This document shows positions 33,375 to 47,100 of a stretch of DNA of 64,000 nt, in pieces. Every line of letters starts with the position of its first letter. Within the stretch, counting starts at the first letter, position 1. A model generated the notes under the pieces. The model saw only the letters and a list, made by a program, of their open reading frames with translations, had not been told where the DNA came from and did not search any database. The position numbers and the translations under genes are program-made. The DNA comes from Setoptus koraiensis (taxonomy: Eukaryota > Arthropoda), in the NCBI GenBank assembly GCA_048013815.1, contig CM106586.1, positions 15,128,001-15,192,000 on the forward strand, read 5' to 3'.

Positions 33375-36300
33375 ATAAGTCTGTCGTTGTTTCTATAATT
33401 AAACCGTTATTATTAATATGCCGAGCACAGCTGATAAATGCAATCAGTGGGCGATTCGTTTCGTCGCGATGGTCGCCCGGTGCGCATAAAATACAGACTG
33501 TATTATACAGTGCTAATGATCAAACAGTCAAATAGTGTGGCCAGACATTGAATTACGTAATGAGCAGTAGTGTGTCGTTTTCCTATCTCGCTGACAATAA
33601 CATGACAATAACAAGTGTACATTGTCAGTCGGTTAGCTTGCCTTGATTTTGGCTGGAGATAATTGAAAAGATGAAGAATAGGAAACAGCGCCAACAACAA
33701 CAACAATCTATTCTTGGTACAACAACAATAACTGGCTTGCCTGACAAGTGTTCGTTTATGTTGTGCGACAACAACGACAGCGACAACAACGACAGCGACA
33801 ACAGCGACAGCGACAACAACGACAGCGACGACTGCGACAACAGCGACATCGACAACAAGGAATTGGCAACAATGGGGAATAGATCGAGGGTTACAGTGCG
33901 AAGAAGTGAGAAGAGGTGAGAAGAAGCGGCCCAAATTAGCAGCAGATGTTACGCAATCTATTATTAACTTGGCTGCGCTCTCATCAGCGCCTCGCATTAA
34001 ATACAATGGGCACCTGTTGCTGGTTTTGTGTGTGTGTGTGTGTGTGTTAACACGATAGGGTGGCCTCCATCAGTTGACATTGATAGCCTGGCAAAGTTAA
34101 GCTGACAGCCGCGGACAAAAAGAGTAACTAATGATTTAGTGTCATTGTCTTGTTGCACACTCTGGCTGTCAGTGTCAGCGCGCTTTGTTTGCCCATTCAT
34201 CGCCGGCTACTATTATTACTATTATTATTATAATTATTTTTATCGCGTAATGCAAGACACTGTGTTATTATTGTTGCATGTGTACGCTCATTACGTAAGT
34301 TGTGAGTGATTTAAATTGCAGCACAATCTCTGGCCATCGCCATGGCCCAATACTATTGAGCCAATAGGCAGTGTTTGCGCGATTTCTGTATCGCGCTCTC
34401 GTATAACCGGCCATCGGTTGTCTAACCGGCGATCGGTTGGCAATTGCCAATTGATCAAACAGCAAACATTGGCTCAAACTCGAACGGATTATAGACTCGG
34501 ATAACGGGGCCGTTTACGCGATCATAAATTGATAAATCGTGTTTGCGCCAGCCAACTTTTAATCAGACCGTTTTACTATTTTAACTATTTCAATCGGAGC
34601 CCATTGAGCTGACAAACGAAGGCGAGCGTTGCAGCCGATGCGAGCTGGCCGCGTTCGGACCGGCCGGCGCTCGCGTATTCGATGGCGATTGATTATTTTA
34701 TGGTGGTGATTTTCGAGAGACACAACAACAGCAACAGCAACGACAACAGCAACAACAACAGCGGCAACAACAACGGCAACAACAACGGCAACAACAACAG
34801 CGGCAACAACAGCAACAGCGACAACAACAGCGGCAACAACAATATCTTTCCATCTCGTTTATGCAATGCAGCCACAAGTGCAGCCAGATGAGCGACTATG
34901 GACAGTGGATAGTTAAAGCGTTCACAATTTATAGTTGCGCAATACACATACTAATTACCTGTTTGATGATTACACTTTTACGTCAGTTGGTAATCATAAC
35001 GGTGTAACGTTATGAGAGATTGACGTATTGAATTGACGCAATGGGCAAGCCATTGGCAGTGGCCAACGTGCATGGCATGGCACGGCATTAGTCTAATTGA
35101 TTACGACAGTAGTATTGTTGTAATGGCCAGATTTAGTGCCGAGCCGCCTTTTGTTGGCCGTAGCTCGTTGCTGGTCGCTCGTTGCCCGTCGCCCGTCGAG
35201 CCAACAGCGTGTCGGTCGTTCGGCCACCGGCGACACCGTTAGCCTCATGCCTATTAACTGCCTCTAGGCCGTTTGCTATTACATAATAATAATAATAATA
35301 ACTGTGATATTTTATTGTTGTTGTTGTTGTTGTTCCTCGCAGTCTTGTCTTGTCTCTCAGTCTGCGCAGTCTGCGCGGTCTGTCCAACGGCCGGCCAGCC
35401 ACACACAGAAGGGTTCGTTATGCCACCTTGAGATTTGCCAAGCCGAGATTTGCCGAGCTGAGATTTGCCGAGCCGAGATTTGCCGAGCTCGCTGGCTGGC
35501 TCAGCGAGCTCGCGGGCTTGCGATTCAACAATCGACTCAGGCGGCCGCCAATGCGACAGCGCCAAGCAACAAGCCGCCGATAGTCGCTTATTTAAGACTT
35601 TTTATTTAAGGCTTTTTATCCGTTGAGCGCCAGCTTGGCCAGCCAGTTTTATCTGGCCCATTAAAAGCCAGCCAGGGATAACGCAGTCGCGTATCATATT
35701 CGCGCTCACTTGGCTGGCTGGCCATTTTGGCGCGCCCCGAGCCCACAAAATAAAGCCCATAAAGTGTCGGAAATGGAAGCAACACGAACGGCTGGCTGGC
35801 GCTGCTGCATGCAAATCTCCTCGCGCCACAACTGCCGCCAGAAATACCTCGATATACCTGTTGTTGCCGTTGTGGTGGTTATTGTTGTTGTTGGCGGCGC
35901 TGCTGTCGCTGCTGTCGGTGTGGTTGTTGCGGTTGCCGCTGTCGGTGGTGCAAGCCAGCGGCGTGTCTAATTTAGGATATTCTCAAATTGAGACATTCGC
36001 AAATTGAGATATTATCCCAAGACTGATGGCACTACAGCGACGTGAGCGATAGTGAGCCGATACGCGAGAGCCCGCTCAGGCGCGCGCAGACCCGCGGAGA
36101 GAGCCGCCAAGAGTGGCGACGGAAAACAATGAATTGCTGGCAAGCGCCTCTTTCAATGTCAATCATCTCGCATTGTTCAATAAAATAAGAGTTAAAATAA
36201 AATTGATAAAATAAGATAATCATCGCCATTATTCACTAGATTATAATGCTCGCATGTGGCCGAAAAGCATTGCCTAGCCGCACGGCGAGCGAACGAGCCG

Positions 36301-38134
36301 GCGCGCCGGCGCGCCGAAACGACAAACAACCAAAGTGGGCCCCAGCGTGCTCGCTAATCGAACGCACATTCCCGCATATTTCGCTAATCGAACGCATATA
36401 TTTCGCTAATTCCATATTTCGCGTTGTGCCATGCGCGCAGGTAATATCCGTTTCGTCACTCACAGTTGTCAGTCGGCCGTCACATGCCGTCAGTGTGCGG
36501 CGGCGAGGCCAGATAATTGAATTTGTTTCGGCGCCATGACTCATCGCGGCTGGCGTTTTTGGCGCCGATTGCCAGCGAGCCACAGCCACCATTTCGAGGC
36601 CGACACGCCAGCCAAAAGAAGCCAAAGTCACCTGTGAATGATATGTGATAATTTCCAGTTTGCACATCATCTTTTCGCACAAGATGTAATATCTTTTTCT
36701 TTTTCTCTCGTCTGCATGCTATCGCGTCTAGACTGCAATGGGCTTTTTTGCGAGCGTTATCGGCACTCGCGAGCAGCAGCATGCATTTTGCGTTTGGCCG
36801 GCTCGCTAATTATTCAGTTGCGCTGTCGCGAAAATGAATCAACATTTGTCTTGTTGTTTTCATCGACTTTCCGAACAGAATTGGCAGCGCCACAAACCGA
36901 CTAATCAATTATACAAGCTTGCTCGTTATCCATGCTGATTAATAATGTTGATAGGCGCAAAAGCCGATAACCGACAGCGCTTAGTGAACTTGAATCCTTG
37001 CAGTGGGAATCGTTCCAAAGGGAATCGTTCCAAAGGGAATCGTTCCAAGAGAAATCGTTCGCCTGTCGCCCGTTGTGACTCACCTGTTTTCAATTTGGAT
37101 TCTGGTGGCGCTCGAGACGGCCGATCAATGGCGATGGGAGCCATAAATAACAACAATTTCTCCTCTTTCAACTCTCCGTCTCGCAGTCGGCAGACAAGTG
37201 GCTGCCTGAAAGATTTACCTGTCGTTGTTGTTGTTGTTGTCGCTGTCGTTGTTGTTGTCGTTGTTTCTGCGATGACTCATTGCGTTTTATTGTTGTTGTT
37301 GTTGTGGGACGACACACTCGACAACGACACACACACACACAGGCAATTAATGACCGATACTGTGTCGTCATGGAGACGCCGATAAAAGTAATCGGAATAG
37401 AGATAAAAATGCACGCCACCGAGAGATATTATGCCAGCCGACGGCGTAATAATTAGATGCAACAGCCAGCCGGTCATGTAATCAAGATGCCTATTGATCT
37501 ACTCGTGAACAATGGAGCTTTTCTTGCAAAATCACTGCAATCGCGCGCTCGCGACAACGGGCGCCGGGACCTTGAAATTGTTAATTGAACCACAACAGAG
37601 CTCGCACTCACGCACACACGTAAAGCCAACTAGCGATGATGACGAGCTACAAAAAAGCCAATTCTGTTTGTCGTTGTCGTTGTTGTCGTTGCTGGTGTTG
37701 TCGTTGTTGTCGTTGCTGGTGTTGTCGTTGTTGCTGTTGCGACGACGGCGACGACGACGACGTTGACAAGATTCAATAAAATGGAAGCTCGAAATAACTG
37801 TTGCGCTTGTTGCAGCGCTCAACGTCGTTGCCTAGACCTTTGATTTTAGATTTGCGACAGGTAATCGGTGCTTGCACAGCCGCTCGCCAGAAGTAATTTT
37901 TGTCTCTCTGTTTGTTTGTTGGTTTTGGCTCGGTGGTTGCGACAGTGAGCGAGCAAAGTCAACAATGCTCATCTACTGCTCACAAGATTGTCAGTTGTCA
38001 GTTGCCAGTTGCCAGTTGGCTTAGCCAGCAAATTGAATGACTCCAATAATGGCAGGCAATCAGCACAGTCATTAGTGTATCACTAAATTTGTCCCTTGTC
38101 TTGTCTTGTTTATTTACGCCGGCAGCACTAAAAA

Positions 38135-38270
38135 CAACACGGCAACAACAACGACACCAACAGCAACGACAACAACATCAACAACATCAACAACATCAAC
38201 AACGACAACGACAGCAACAACAACAACGACAGCAACAACGACAGCAACAGCGACGACAACAGCAGCTAAC
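38135..38270. repeat. ACAACA/ACGACA triplet array
   Basis: About 135 bases of CAA, CGA and CAG triplets on the plus strand. It is followed 200 bases later by an array of opposite sense (38472-38620), so a transcript spanning both could fold back imperfectly. Confidence 0.85.
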
Positions 38271-38471
38271 AATAGATCGCCGGCAAAAGTCAATGGGCGC
38301 GTCATTGACTTTCTAATCGACTCTCTCTAATCGAGCGCCTTCTTTCCGAATGGCAGCGCCAATATCGCACACACTTAATTCAATATAACAATTCGGTCTA
38401 GCCAACGGCGACTATTAGTCGCTGCTGGTAAACTGTTACTGTGGTTGACTTCCTATTTCGGTCAACCTTGC

Positions 38472-38620
38472 CTTGTCGTTGTTGCTGTCGTTGTTGTTGC
38501 TGTCGTTGTTGTTGCTGTTGTCGTTGTTGTTGCTGTTGTTGTTGTCGTTGTTGTTGCGGTTGTTGTTGTTGTCGTTGTTGCTGTTGTTGCTGTTGTTGCT
38601 GTTGCCGTGGTTGCTGTGGA
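38472..38620. repeat. GTTGTTGCT/GTC triplet array
   Basis: About 150 bases of GTT, GTC, GCT and GCG triplets, complementary in sense to the array at 38135-38270. Confidence 0.85.
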
Positions 38621-39888
38621 TAAACAGCGTGAGCCATGAATCAAGGCTCGCTAATAAGCGATTCAGCCGAGTTCCTTGTTCCTTATCTATCATGCATTGA
38701 GTGCATGCTCTTGATATTGTTGCTGTAAACACATTACACCTGTCGCTCGCTGCTGATAATCTCGTCCGCTCGCCTGTTGATGCCGACGAAGTATTGGCAC
38801 TGACAGCAACAACAACAACAACAAAAACAACAAAAACAACATCAACAGCAACAACATATGGCCAGCCTCATAAACAAGTCACTCACCATGAATTTCAGCC
38901 CATTATAGACCAGCTCTAACTCATCATCATCATCATCGTCATTATAGTTGCAACCAATGGCATCTTACGTCACACTGTCGCTGCTTCTCGGCGAAATTGA
39001 AATTGTTGTGAGTGAAATTGTTCGTCTGCCTGCCCAATGTTAAAACAAAAATCTATGTCAACACACTTACGCAGACAGTGAAATAGATAAACTGACTTGA
39101 TCACGATAAACGGCAGATGATTAACGCGCATTAATTGTTAATTATTTATCTTTAGCTGAATCTCGATTTCTAAATGCAATTCGCCGAGCGAATTGATTGT
39201 GGCTCGACACAATTTGCGAGCTGCCGGCCACTTCCTGCAGACGATGCTGGCCGCTGGCTCGATTCGCCGTGCCGCCGTCATGCTGCGAATGCCGTTTGCC
39301 AATTCAATCAATTAGCCGCCGCTCGGACGGCCGCTCGGTCGCTCGGTCGGCGGAACATGAGCTCGAATAGATACTCGAACAGTATGAGAATACAAAATAT
39401 CGCCTGATCCGTTATCCGTTCGATTGGATTGATTGTTGCGACTGCGATTGGCGCCATTGCGACGAGCGCCTCGCTGTGACGAGCGTCTGATTGCGACGAG
39501 CGCCTCGTTGTGACAGGCGTAATCCGACGATAATTGTCGCAATGGCTCCGGTCCGATCGCGTCCGATCACAAGATCAGTCGCCCGTCCAACTGCGATCGC
39601 CCGATCAATCGCGATCAATCGCGACCAATTAGCAAGCGCCTGTCCGACGCGCCCGAGACAAATCGACACTGACACTCGGGCCGGCCAGCCGCCGGCCAGC
39701 GGCCCTTCGGCCGGCCAATATCCAAAAAGCCAAATGGGGACCCGCTCGTCACAAGCGAACGCGATGGCCGGCTCAACAATTGCGTGTCTCGCGATAGTTA
39801 GCGGCGCAACAATAATATCATCTCGCCATTAGCTGGTCACTGGGCAAAACTAATTGCCGGACCGACTGTCGCTGAGACCGGCCATTGT

Positions 39889-39962
39889 TGTCGGTTGTGC
39901 GGCGGCCGCTGTCGGTGTTACGGCGGCCGCTGTCGGTGTTACGGCGGCCGCTGTCGGTATTA
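39889..39962. repeat. 21-base tandem repeat (GGCGGCCGCTGTCGGTGTTAC), about 3.5 copies
   Basis: Each unit carries a NotI-type GCGGCCGC palindrome. Exact 21-base spacing; open frames across it are by-products. Confidence 0.8.
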
Positions 39963-40990
39963 TCGCGGCCGGACTTGTTTATTATTTGTCTTTATCTCGT
40001 CCAACTGCAGACCGAACGGATAAATGGTATCTGTCTGTCCGTGTATCTGGCCAGCGATCAATCGTAAAACGGCCGCCTGAAACAACGACAGCCGGCTAAC
40101 TGAGCTCTAACTGGTCCATCTGCACCTCTGCACATCATGTATTATGTATTCTTTTTGGCTTCTTTTATTCGGTTCGTTCGCGTTCAAATCGCATATTCGC
40201 ATACATATTCTCATGTCTATTCGCATGTCTATTCGCATATATGAAGCCCGTTGTGTTTGCCGTAAACAGAGAGCGAGCGCTTGCCATTTCCATTGATGAT
40301 CTTTTCTTTTCTTCTCTTTTTATACAAGTTTGTATATGTAATTATTTGGTTAGCCAAGGTACGGCGCTCGGGTACTGGCCATACGGCGGCCGTCGATGCC
40401 AGTGGCTCATTTTGCGCGTTGTTATCATTGCCATTATAAACTATATAAACTGGCCAGTATGACGGCTAATGGTCGCTGTAATGGTCAGTTTGATGCCCGT
40501 CGGTCGGTTTGCACGTCTTCTCGTTCGTCTTCTTCTCCTTTCGACGCGCTCGCTCTCACTGCCCGGCTCTCACTGCCCGGCTCTCAATGCCCGACTCGCA
40601 ACGGCCGACTCGCAACGGCCGACTCGCAACGGCCGACTCGCAATGGCCGACACAGTCGCAACGCTGTAAACTATTTGTAGGCCAGTTTGGCCAGTTAGTG
40701 GTCATTTTGCCATTCAACGACCGCCGGCCACTTGTCTGGCCTCGGCCAGACAACAAGTGCTAGTAGGTGGCTAGACAAGTGCAAATTGATCCGCACTTTG
40801 GCCAATTGCGTAACAGTGGCCGCTGTAACCAGTTTGAAAGGGCAACAGACAGCCAGCGACAGTGATACAAAGCCAACAACAGCAACAACAACGCCAACCA
40901 CCACGACGCCAGCGCCAGCGACGGGCTCAGCCGGATCAAGTTTGAAGCGAAAGTTGTTATCTCGGCCCGCTCGGCTCATCCCGCCGCCTC

Positions 40991-41158
40991 GATTCGCGGC
41001 CCGATTCTCGGGCAGATTCGCGGCCCGATTCTCGGGCAGATTCGCGGCCCGATTCTCGGGCAGATTCGCGGCCCGATTCTCGGGCAGATTCGCGGCCCGA
41101 TTCTCGGGCAGATTCGCGGCCCGATTCTCGGGCGGATTCGCGGCTCGATTTTTGGAAG
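40991..41158. repeat. 24-base minisatellite, 6 identical copies plus a degenerate one
   Basis: Six identical copies of a 24-base unit (GATTCGCGGCCCGATTCTCG plus GGCA) run from 40991 to 41134, followed by a diverged copy. Because the unit length is a multiple of three, five of the six frames can stay open, giving spurious RFAARFSG and ENRAANLP repeat proteins. Confidence 0.9.
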
Positions 41159-42204
41159 AATTCACGGCTCCGCCGCGCTCATGACTTATACTGTATAGGA
41201 CTGTACAAGGTATACATGTGACTCATGACAAAGTGGGCGCCGTTTTGTCTGACCGACGCACGGTACGGTACACGCCGGTACGCTGGTCGTATGTGTATTC
41301 ACTCATGAATACTCATGTATATCCGATACATGGTCAACATGTACCCGATACTGTCAGTATGTACTCGATATACCGACAGTCGGCCGTGCATATACTATAT
41401 GGAATATAGTCGGCCAAGAGTCGCAAGCATTATGCTAACCTGATATGATTCAATTGAATTCTCATTTCGCGACTGCCGCTCGCCGGCCGGACTATCCGTC
41501 GGAGAACCAGTTAGCGGTCTCGCCCTCGAGCATGACTTGCATTAGTTAGCGAGGATGCTGTCGGTGTCGCTGTTGTTGTTGCTTTTGCTGGCGTCGTTGG
41601 CGTTGTTGTTGGTGTCGTCGTTGTCGCTGTTGCCGTGGTCGTCGTCGTTGTTGTTGTCGTTGTTGTCGTTGTTGGCGCTGTTGTTGTTGTTGGCTGGCCG
41701 GCCGGCCGGCCGCCGACGAACAGCGAGCTGCAAAGCTCAGCGAAACACGCCAGCGTTCGCTAGCAGCCCACAGCGACAACAACCACAACAGGCGCCGTTG
41801 TTCTAATCGGCGTAGGACCATTGTCGCTGTTGTTGTTGTTGTCGACACAAAAGATAATTGGCATCTTGGCCAGACCGGCCTGCCAGTGTGCAAGTGTGCG
41901 AGCCTATGCGACGGCGCTCATTGCCCAAGCGGCGCCGCTAATATTAGTTATTATTATTATTTAACTAAAGTTTGTTAATTTGTTCTTCGCCGTCGCCGTC
42001 GTCGTCGTCGTCGCTGTTGAGAAACAACGACACGACACACAGGCAACACCGACAACAGCGCCGACAACAAGAGTAAGCGGCAAAGTGGGCAAGTGAAGAA
42101 GGTGCGATCACTTGAAAAGAAGGCGAAGGTTGACTCTTGTTGGCTCACTCTTGATACCAACAAATATCCAATATCTAATCTTTCGCTCGCCTTAACTTTC
42201 GCTT

Positions 42205-42330
42205 GTGTCGCTGTTGTCGTTGCCGTCGCCGTCGCTGTTGTTGCTGTTGTCGGTGCTAATGTTGCTGTTGTTGCTGTTGTTGCTGTTGCTGTTGTTGCTG
42301 TTGTTGCTGTTGTTGCTGTTGTTGCACTTC
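42205..42330. repeat. GTTGCTGTT triplet array
   Basis: About 125 bases of GTT and GCT triplets; frames across it encode Leu-, Val- or Ala-rich by-products. Confidence 0.85.
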
Positions 42331-43999
42331 TCTGGCTCGCTCTGGCTGCTGTCGCACTTCCATGGCTCGCTCTGCTGTTGGCTTTGTTGCTCAAGAGTAA
42401 TATCCAATATTGCCAATGCAATCAAAATTCCAACTATCCAATCAAGTAAACAAGGTGAGCTAGCTTAGCGTCGGCCAGCCAGCCAGTGGGTCTGTCAGTC
42501 GAGCTGCTCGGCTGCTCGGCTTGTCGGCCGCTCGCTCGGCTCGGCTGGCTCGGCCGGCGTGCGTTTCGCAAGACCCGCCCTGCCGTCGGTCCGTTTAGCT
42601 CGGCTCACCCGTCTGAGCCAGCGGCGAGCCGTGTCTATTTCATCGTTGTCGGTTGTCGGCTGAGACGCTGTTGGCTGAGATTTTGTTTGCTGAGACGCTG
42701 TTGCTGTAGCCTTAGATGTTGTTGTTGTTGTTGCCTTAGATGTTGTTGTTGTTGGCTGAGATGTTGTTGCCGTAGATGTTGCTGGCTGCGATGGCCCGCC
42801 AGCGCCAGCAACAAACCGGCGGGAGTGAACAATTCGGGCTGCTTTGATATTCATAGGTGGATAGCAGCGGCGACAGCCAGCAATGGATTGCGATTTGCTT
42901 TCGAATGGTTCGCAAGGGTTCGCAGGGTTCGCAGGGCTCGCAACGTTCGCAATGGCTCGCAATGTTCGCAATATTCGCAATGGTTCGCAATGGAACCAAT
43001 TTAACGCTGACAATATCGAGAGCGAGACACGTACAACAGCAACAACAGCAACAACAACAACAACGGCAACAGGTTGTACGAGCGACTTTGTTTATTGGCG
43101 CTCGGCTAGCTCGCCGTCGGCCGTCCAATCTGCGCAAGCTGCACACTCAACCGACTGCACAAACACTGAGCCAGCCAACCATTGGCAAGCTAGTTAGCTA
43201 GACAGCGAGTGCCTTCCTTCCTTTGTTGTTACCCCCGCTCGCTCGTCTAGCGACCCCTAACTCGCTTGATCACCTTGATGTCTCTCACTTTCGCTGGCTG
43301 ACTGGCTGGCTGGCTGGCTCCGTCTCTCTGTTTCTCTGTTTATCTCGGTCTGTAATGCACACCAGAGATCGCTAGTAGTATCATGTGTCGTCGTATTATT
43401 TCATCAACGTGCCACTGATGATCCGTTCCACTCATGATACGCGCGCCACATCCACGCAACGACACACACACACACTCACACAAAGGGAGACACCAAGACA
43501 CGAAGGGGAGCGAAAGGGAGACTCGCAAGCTGTGATCAAGATGCCAGCGAGCATCACCATGTATTGTCGCACAACATTGACGCAACAACAGCAACCACAA
43601 CAACGACAACACCAACAACAACAGCAACAGCAACCACAATCTTACACGTAGTCAATAGTAATTACATCAGTCGGCAACGCGCGCTGGCATCATATCATTA
43701 GCGGCCTGTTGCGCCATCGCGTCGACTGCGCAAGCCAATAGCTAGCAAATTCATCGATAAATACTAGCCAAGTTCATCAATAAATGCCAAGTTATCATTG
43801 TTGGTCGTGTCAGTCGTGCTCACATCGTGCATCGGTTATCTAGTTAAATTATTATTATTATTATTGTCGCCTCGAAACAACGATCGTGCTCCAATGCGTG
43901 CCATGCAATATGCAAATCATATTTTGAGTCGTCAGTTCGCAGCCCGTGCTCAGTCCGGCCAGTCGCGCCAGCAGTGAAATAGTGCGAACACAGCAGCAG

Positions 44000-44115
44000 A
44001 CGCAACCACAACAACAGCAACGACAACAACAGCGAAAACAAATACAACAACAACAACAACAGAAACAACAACAAATCCAACGACAACAACAACAACAACA
44101 AGTACAACGACAACA
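44000..44115. repeat. CAACAG/CAACGA triplet array upstream of the ABC transporter start
   Basis: The array ends about 70 bases before the ATG at 44186. It is probably in the transcribed leader or just upstream of it. A CAG|GTTGTT acceptor-like site closes the array. Confidence 0.85.
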
Positions 44116-44185
44116 AATCACAGGTTGTTAGCAAGTGGTGCACACATCATCGACAATCAGCGACAGAGCCAACTCGTCGGCCATC

Positions 44186-47100
44186 ATGTCCTACAATCCG
44201 GCGTTCGTCTTCGACGAATCGCCACTGGCCATGACAAATGGCGAACAAGGGGCCAACATCAGATTGACGTCGTTCAAAATATTTGAACAAAACAAAAACT
44301 CCCTCTTGCCCGATCAAATCAACCAAAAGGACGCCAGCCAGCATCAGCATGTTATGGTCAGCGCATCGAGATCGCCCACAAGCGACGAAGACGAACGAGA
44401 CCAACAACAGGTGGATAATAGCAGCAACAATGGCAGTGATAGTGTTAATTCGTTAAATAATTTATCTTCCTCCACATCGGTACATTCAACGAATGCCATT
44501 CTAAAACGTGATAATGAAGATCAACCTGCTGCTTCCGGGCATCATCAGCAGCCGCAGCAGCAGCACCACCACCACCACCAAATGGTCAACAATGGTGGAA
44601 AAAATCACTTGATGAATAGTAAAAATGATCAAAAAATAACAACCACAGCAAAGGGTACGAGAAAGAAAAAGAAATTAGTTAATTCTAACAAACATTACAT
44701 GCACCCTGAACAAAACAACGCCATCACGCCATCAACAAATAATTACAATCATCATAACTTAAATCATCATCACCTAGATGCTCAACAACAACAACAACAA
44801 CAACAGTATCAGCGTCAGCCCCAAAATCATAGTCCGACATCGCAGACTAGCCTTCTGACTAGCGCCAATACAAATGTCAACAGCGACACAGAGGCCGCTA
44901 GCACTCATGAAGCCAACAATGGCGATAGTAATAATTTAACAAATAATATTGTGTCGTCGCATCATCGGCATCATTTGTTGAATCCGAGCCACTTGTCGAT
45001 GCTGAAACCGATGCACAATTTAGACGACTTTTTCATTAACAACAATGACAAAACGGGTAAGGCACACAGGCCCAGAGAAACACCAAAGATTTTTTGCTCA
45101 CTCACCTTTTTCTCTCTATTGGGTGGCTTTTTCGCTCACTGAATTGATTAGATTGCACAAAAAATTCAGCCAAATTCGCTCTCTTTGCTCACTTTTTGCA
45201 ACACATCGTGCAATTGAGCCTGTCGATTGTTTGTTGTCTATTTCCGTTTTGTAACAAGTTCTAGAAAAGCGCGACTCATTCGCACTATTTTCTCGACTGT
45301 CATATCAACCGACGATCATCACTGTCACCCGTCAAGTATTTATCCACCTTGAAAATAACCATTTCCCTTCTTCTTCTCTTCTCTTTTCAGATTTATGTGC
45401 AGCAGTCGAGTGTCGCGATATGCGATACGACGTGGGCAGAGGCTCATCTCAAAAAACTATCCTATATAATATAAATGTGACAGTACCGGAAGGCTCAATG
45501 TAAGTTTTGTCACGATGACAATGACGCTCATACATTGCACACCTTTGTGTATTACATATCATATGGCCTCAAGTCGCTCTATATTATATTGTTGGCTATC
45601 TTATATTAACCAACACTGTTTTTGATGCTCCATTTGTCATCTGCAGATATGGACTTCTCGGTCCCAGTGGCTGTGGTAAAACAACAATGCTCAGGTGTGT
45701 CGTTGGACGTATCTTACCCAAGGAAGGTAGTGTGCGAGTTTTTGGCTACAGGCCGAACGATCCCGGTAGCAATATCCCCGGGCCAGCCATAGGTTATATG
45801 CCTCAGGTGAGCTACAATCAGCGATTCGTAAAATGAAACTGTCGTGCGCTTCGACTAGACTCTTATAAATAAGCTTAAATATTCAACGAAACCGAACTAA
45901 CCAATTCATATTTTTGTGTTTGCGACTCGATCAAATCAATAATCAATCAGGAAATATCTGTCTACGAGGACTTCACCATAGACGAGACACTTAAGTATTT
46001 CGGAAAGATTTGCCGAATGAAGAGCGAACTCCTGGAATCTCGTATAGAGTTTCTGGTGGATTTTCTCGATCTACCAGAAAAGACGCGAATGGTTTCTAAT
46101 TTGAGGTAAATTATTGTCTGAACATAATTTCAATTAGTTTTTCGGTAGAAACTCAATGATTTGAGCCACTTTCAATCATCCATTGAGCGGTCGAAACGGT
46201 CCAAACTCTGCATGAATGGGTAGAAACTCCTGACTTTCAGCCAACCTTCAGCCCACTTTCATCCGTTTATACTGTGGACGAATGTGTGTTGTTGGACTTG
46301 GAAGCCGTCGATTGATCACAGTTTACATAATGTATTTGTATGCAATCACAGACAGATGGTCAGAGTCTGAATCTTGTGTGAACCGAAAAAGAGATGAATT
46401 TTCATTGAAAAAAATGTCGCATATTCAGATGGTTTTGATAACAAGTGGCAAGCAAACTAACCAATAATTATCTATTCTTTTTCTTCTTTCAGCGGTGGTC
46501 AGAAAAGAAGAGTATCCCTAGCTGCAGCCTTGGTGCACTCGCCCCCATTGTTGATACTAGACGAGCCTACAGTCGGAGTAGATCCTCTATTGAGACAAAG
46601 GTAAGACAAAGTTGCTGGATGACCGAGCGAGTTTCGATATGTATTTTCAAATTAACTTACCTAATATGAAATTTTGTTTTCTGTAAAACCAATTGTCTCA
46701 GCATATGGAAACATTTAGTGACATTGGCCCAGACAGAGAAAATCAGTGTCATCATAACAACTCATTATATTGAGGAGGCCAGGCAAGCCAATGTGGTTGG
46801 CCTAATGAGACACGGTAAATTATTAGCCGAGGACAGTCCAGATAATCTGATGGAACAGCATGCAATGGACAATTTAGAGGATGTCTTCTTGAAATTGTGT
46901 GTCTCGGATAGCTCTAGGCAAGCGGCAAAATTGGCCGATTTAGGTTTGCCACCAATGAGTATGACGCCAACACCAGAGATTCAGCCTCGTTTTGGTAAAC
47001 AAATCAAAATGTTTAATGAACAACAATTGGCTAGAAATAACATGTTACAGCAATTGGATGCCAATGGTATTCCAATTAAAGTTGCAAACGATGGTCAAAG

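Larger units (their letters stand above)
33375..44000. other. Microsatellite-dense, gene-free region
   Basis: Over 10 kb with no supported gene. Triplet arrays of GTT/GTC/GCT type or the reverse (AAC/GAC/CAG type) occur at about 33765-33857, 34722-34846, 35860-35950, 37220-37305, 37668-37765, 38135-38270, 38472-38620, 38808-38855, 41558-41695, 42205-42330, 42665-42785, 43030-43070 and 43580-43640, in both orientations. Minisatellites lie between them (35431-35490, 37005-37050, 39889-39962, 40545-40650, 40991-41158, 42898-42995). All long open frames here fall on these arrays. Part of it may be leader or upstream introns of the ABC transporter gene. Confidence 0.6.

Noticed and set aside
33254-33535. 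Poly-Val and poly-Cys frames at 33.0-33.5 kb
   Set aside because: By-products of the GTT/GTC array.
40695-41184. Repeat protein frames ENRAANLP and RFAARFSG on opposite strands
   Set aside because: Both arise from the same 24-base minisatellite, whose length is a multiple of three; no support for translation.
44135-44185. Seventeen-residue extension of the ABC transporter
   Set aside because: It would start at GTG; the first in-frame ATG is 44186.
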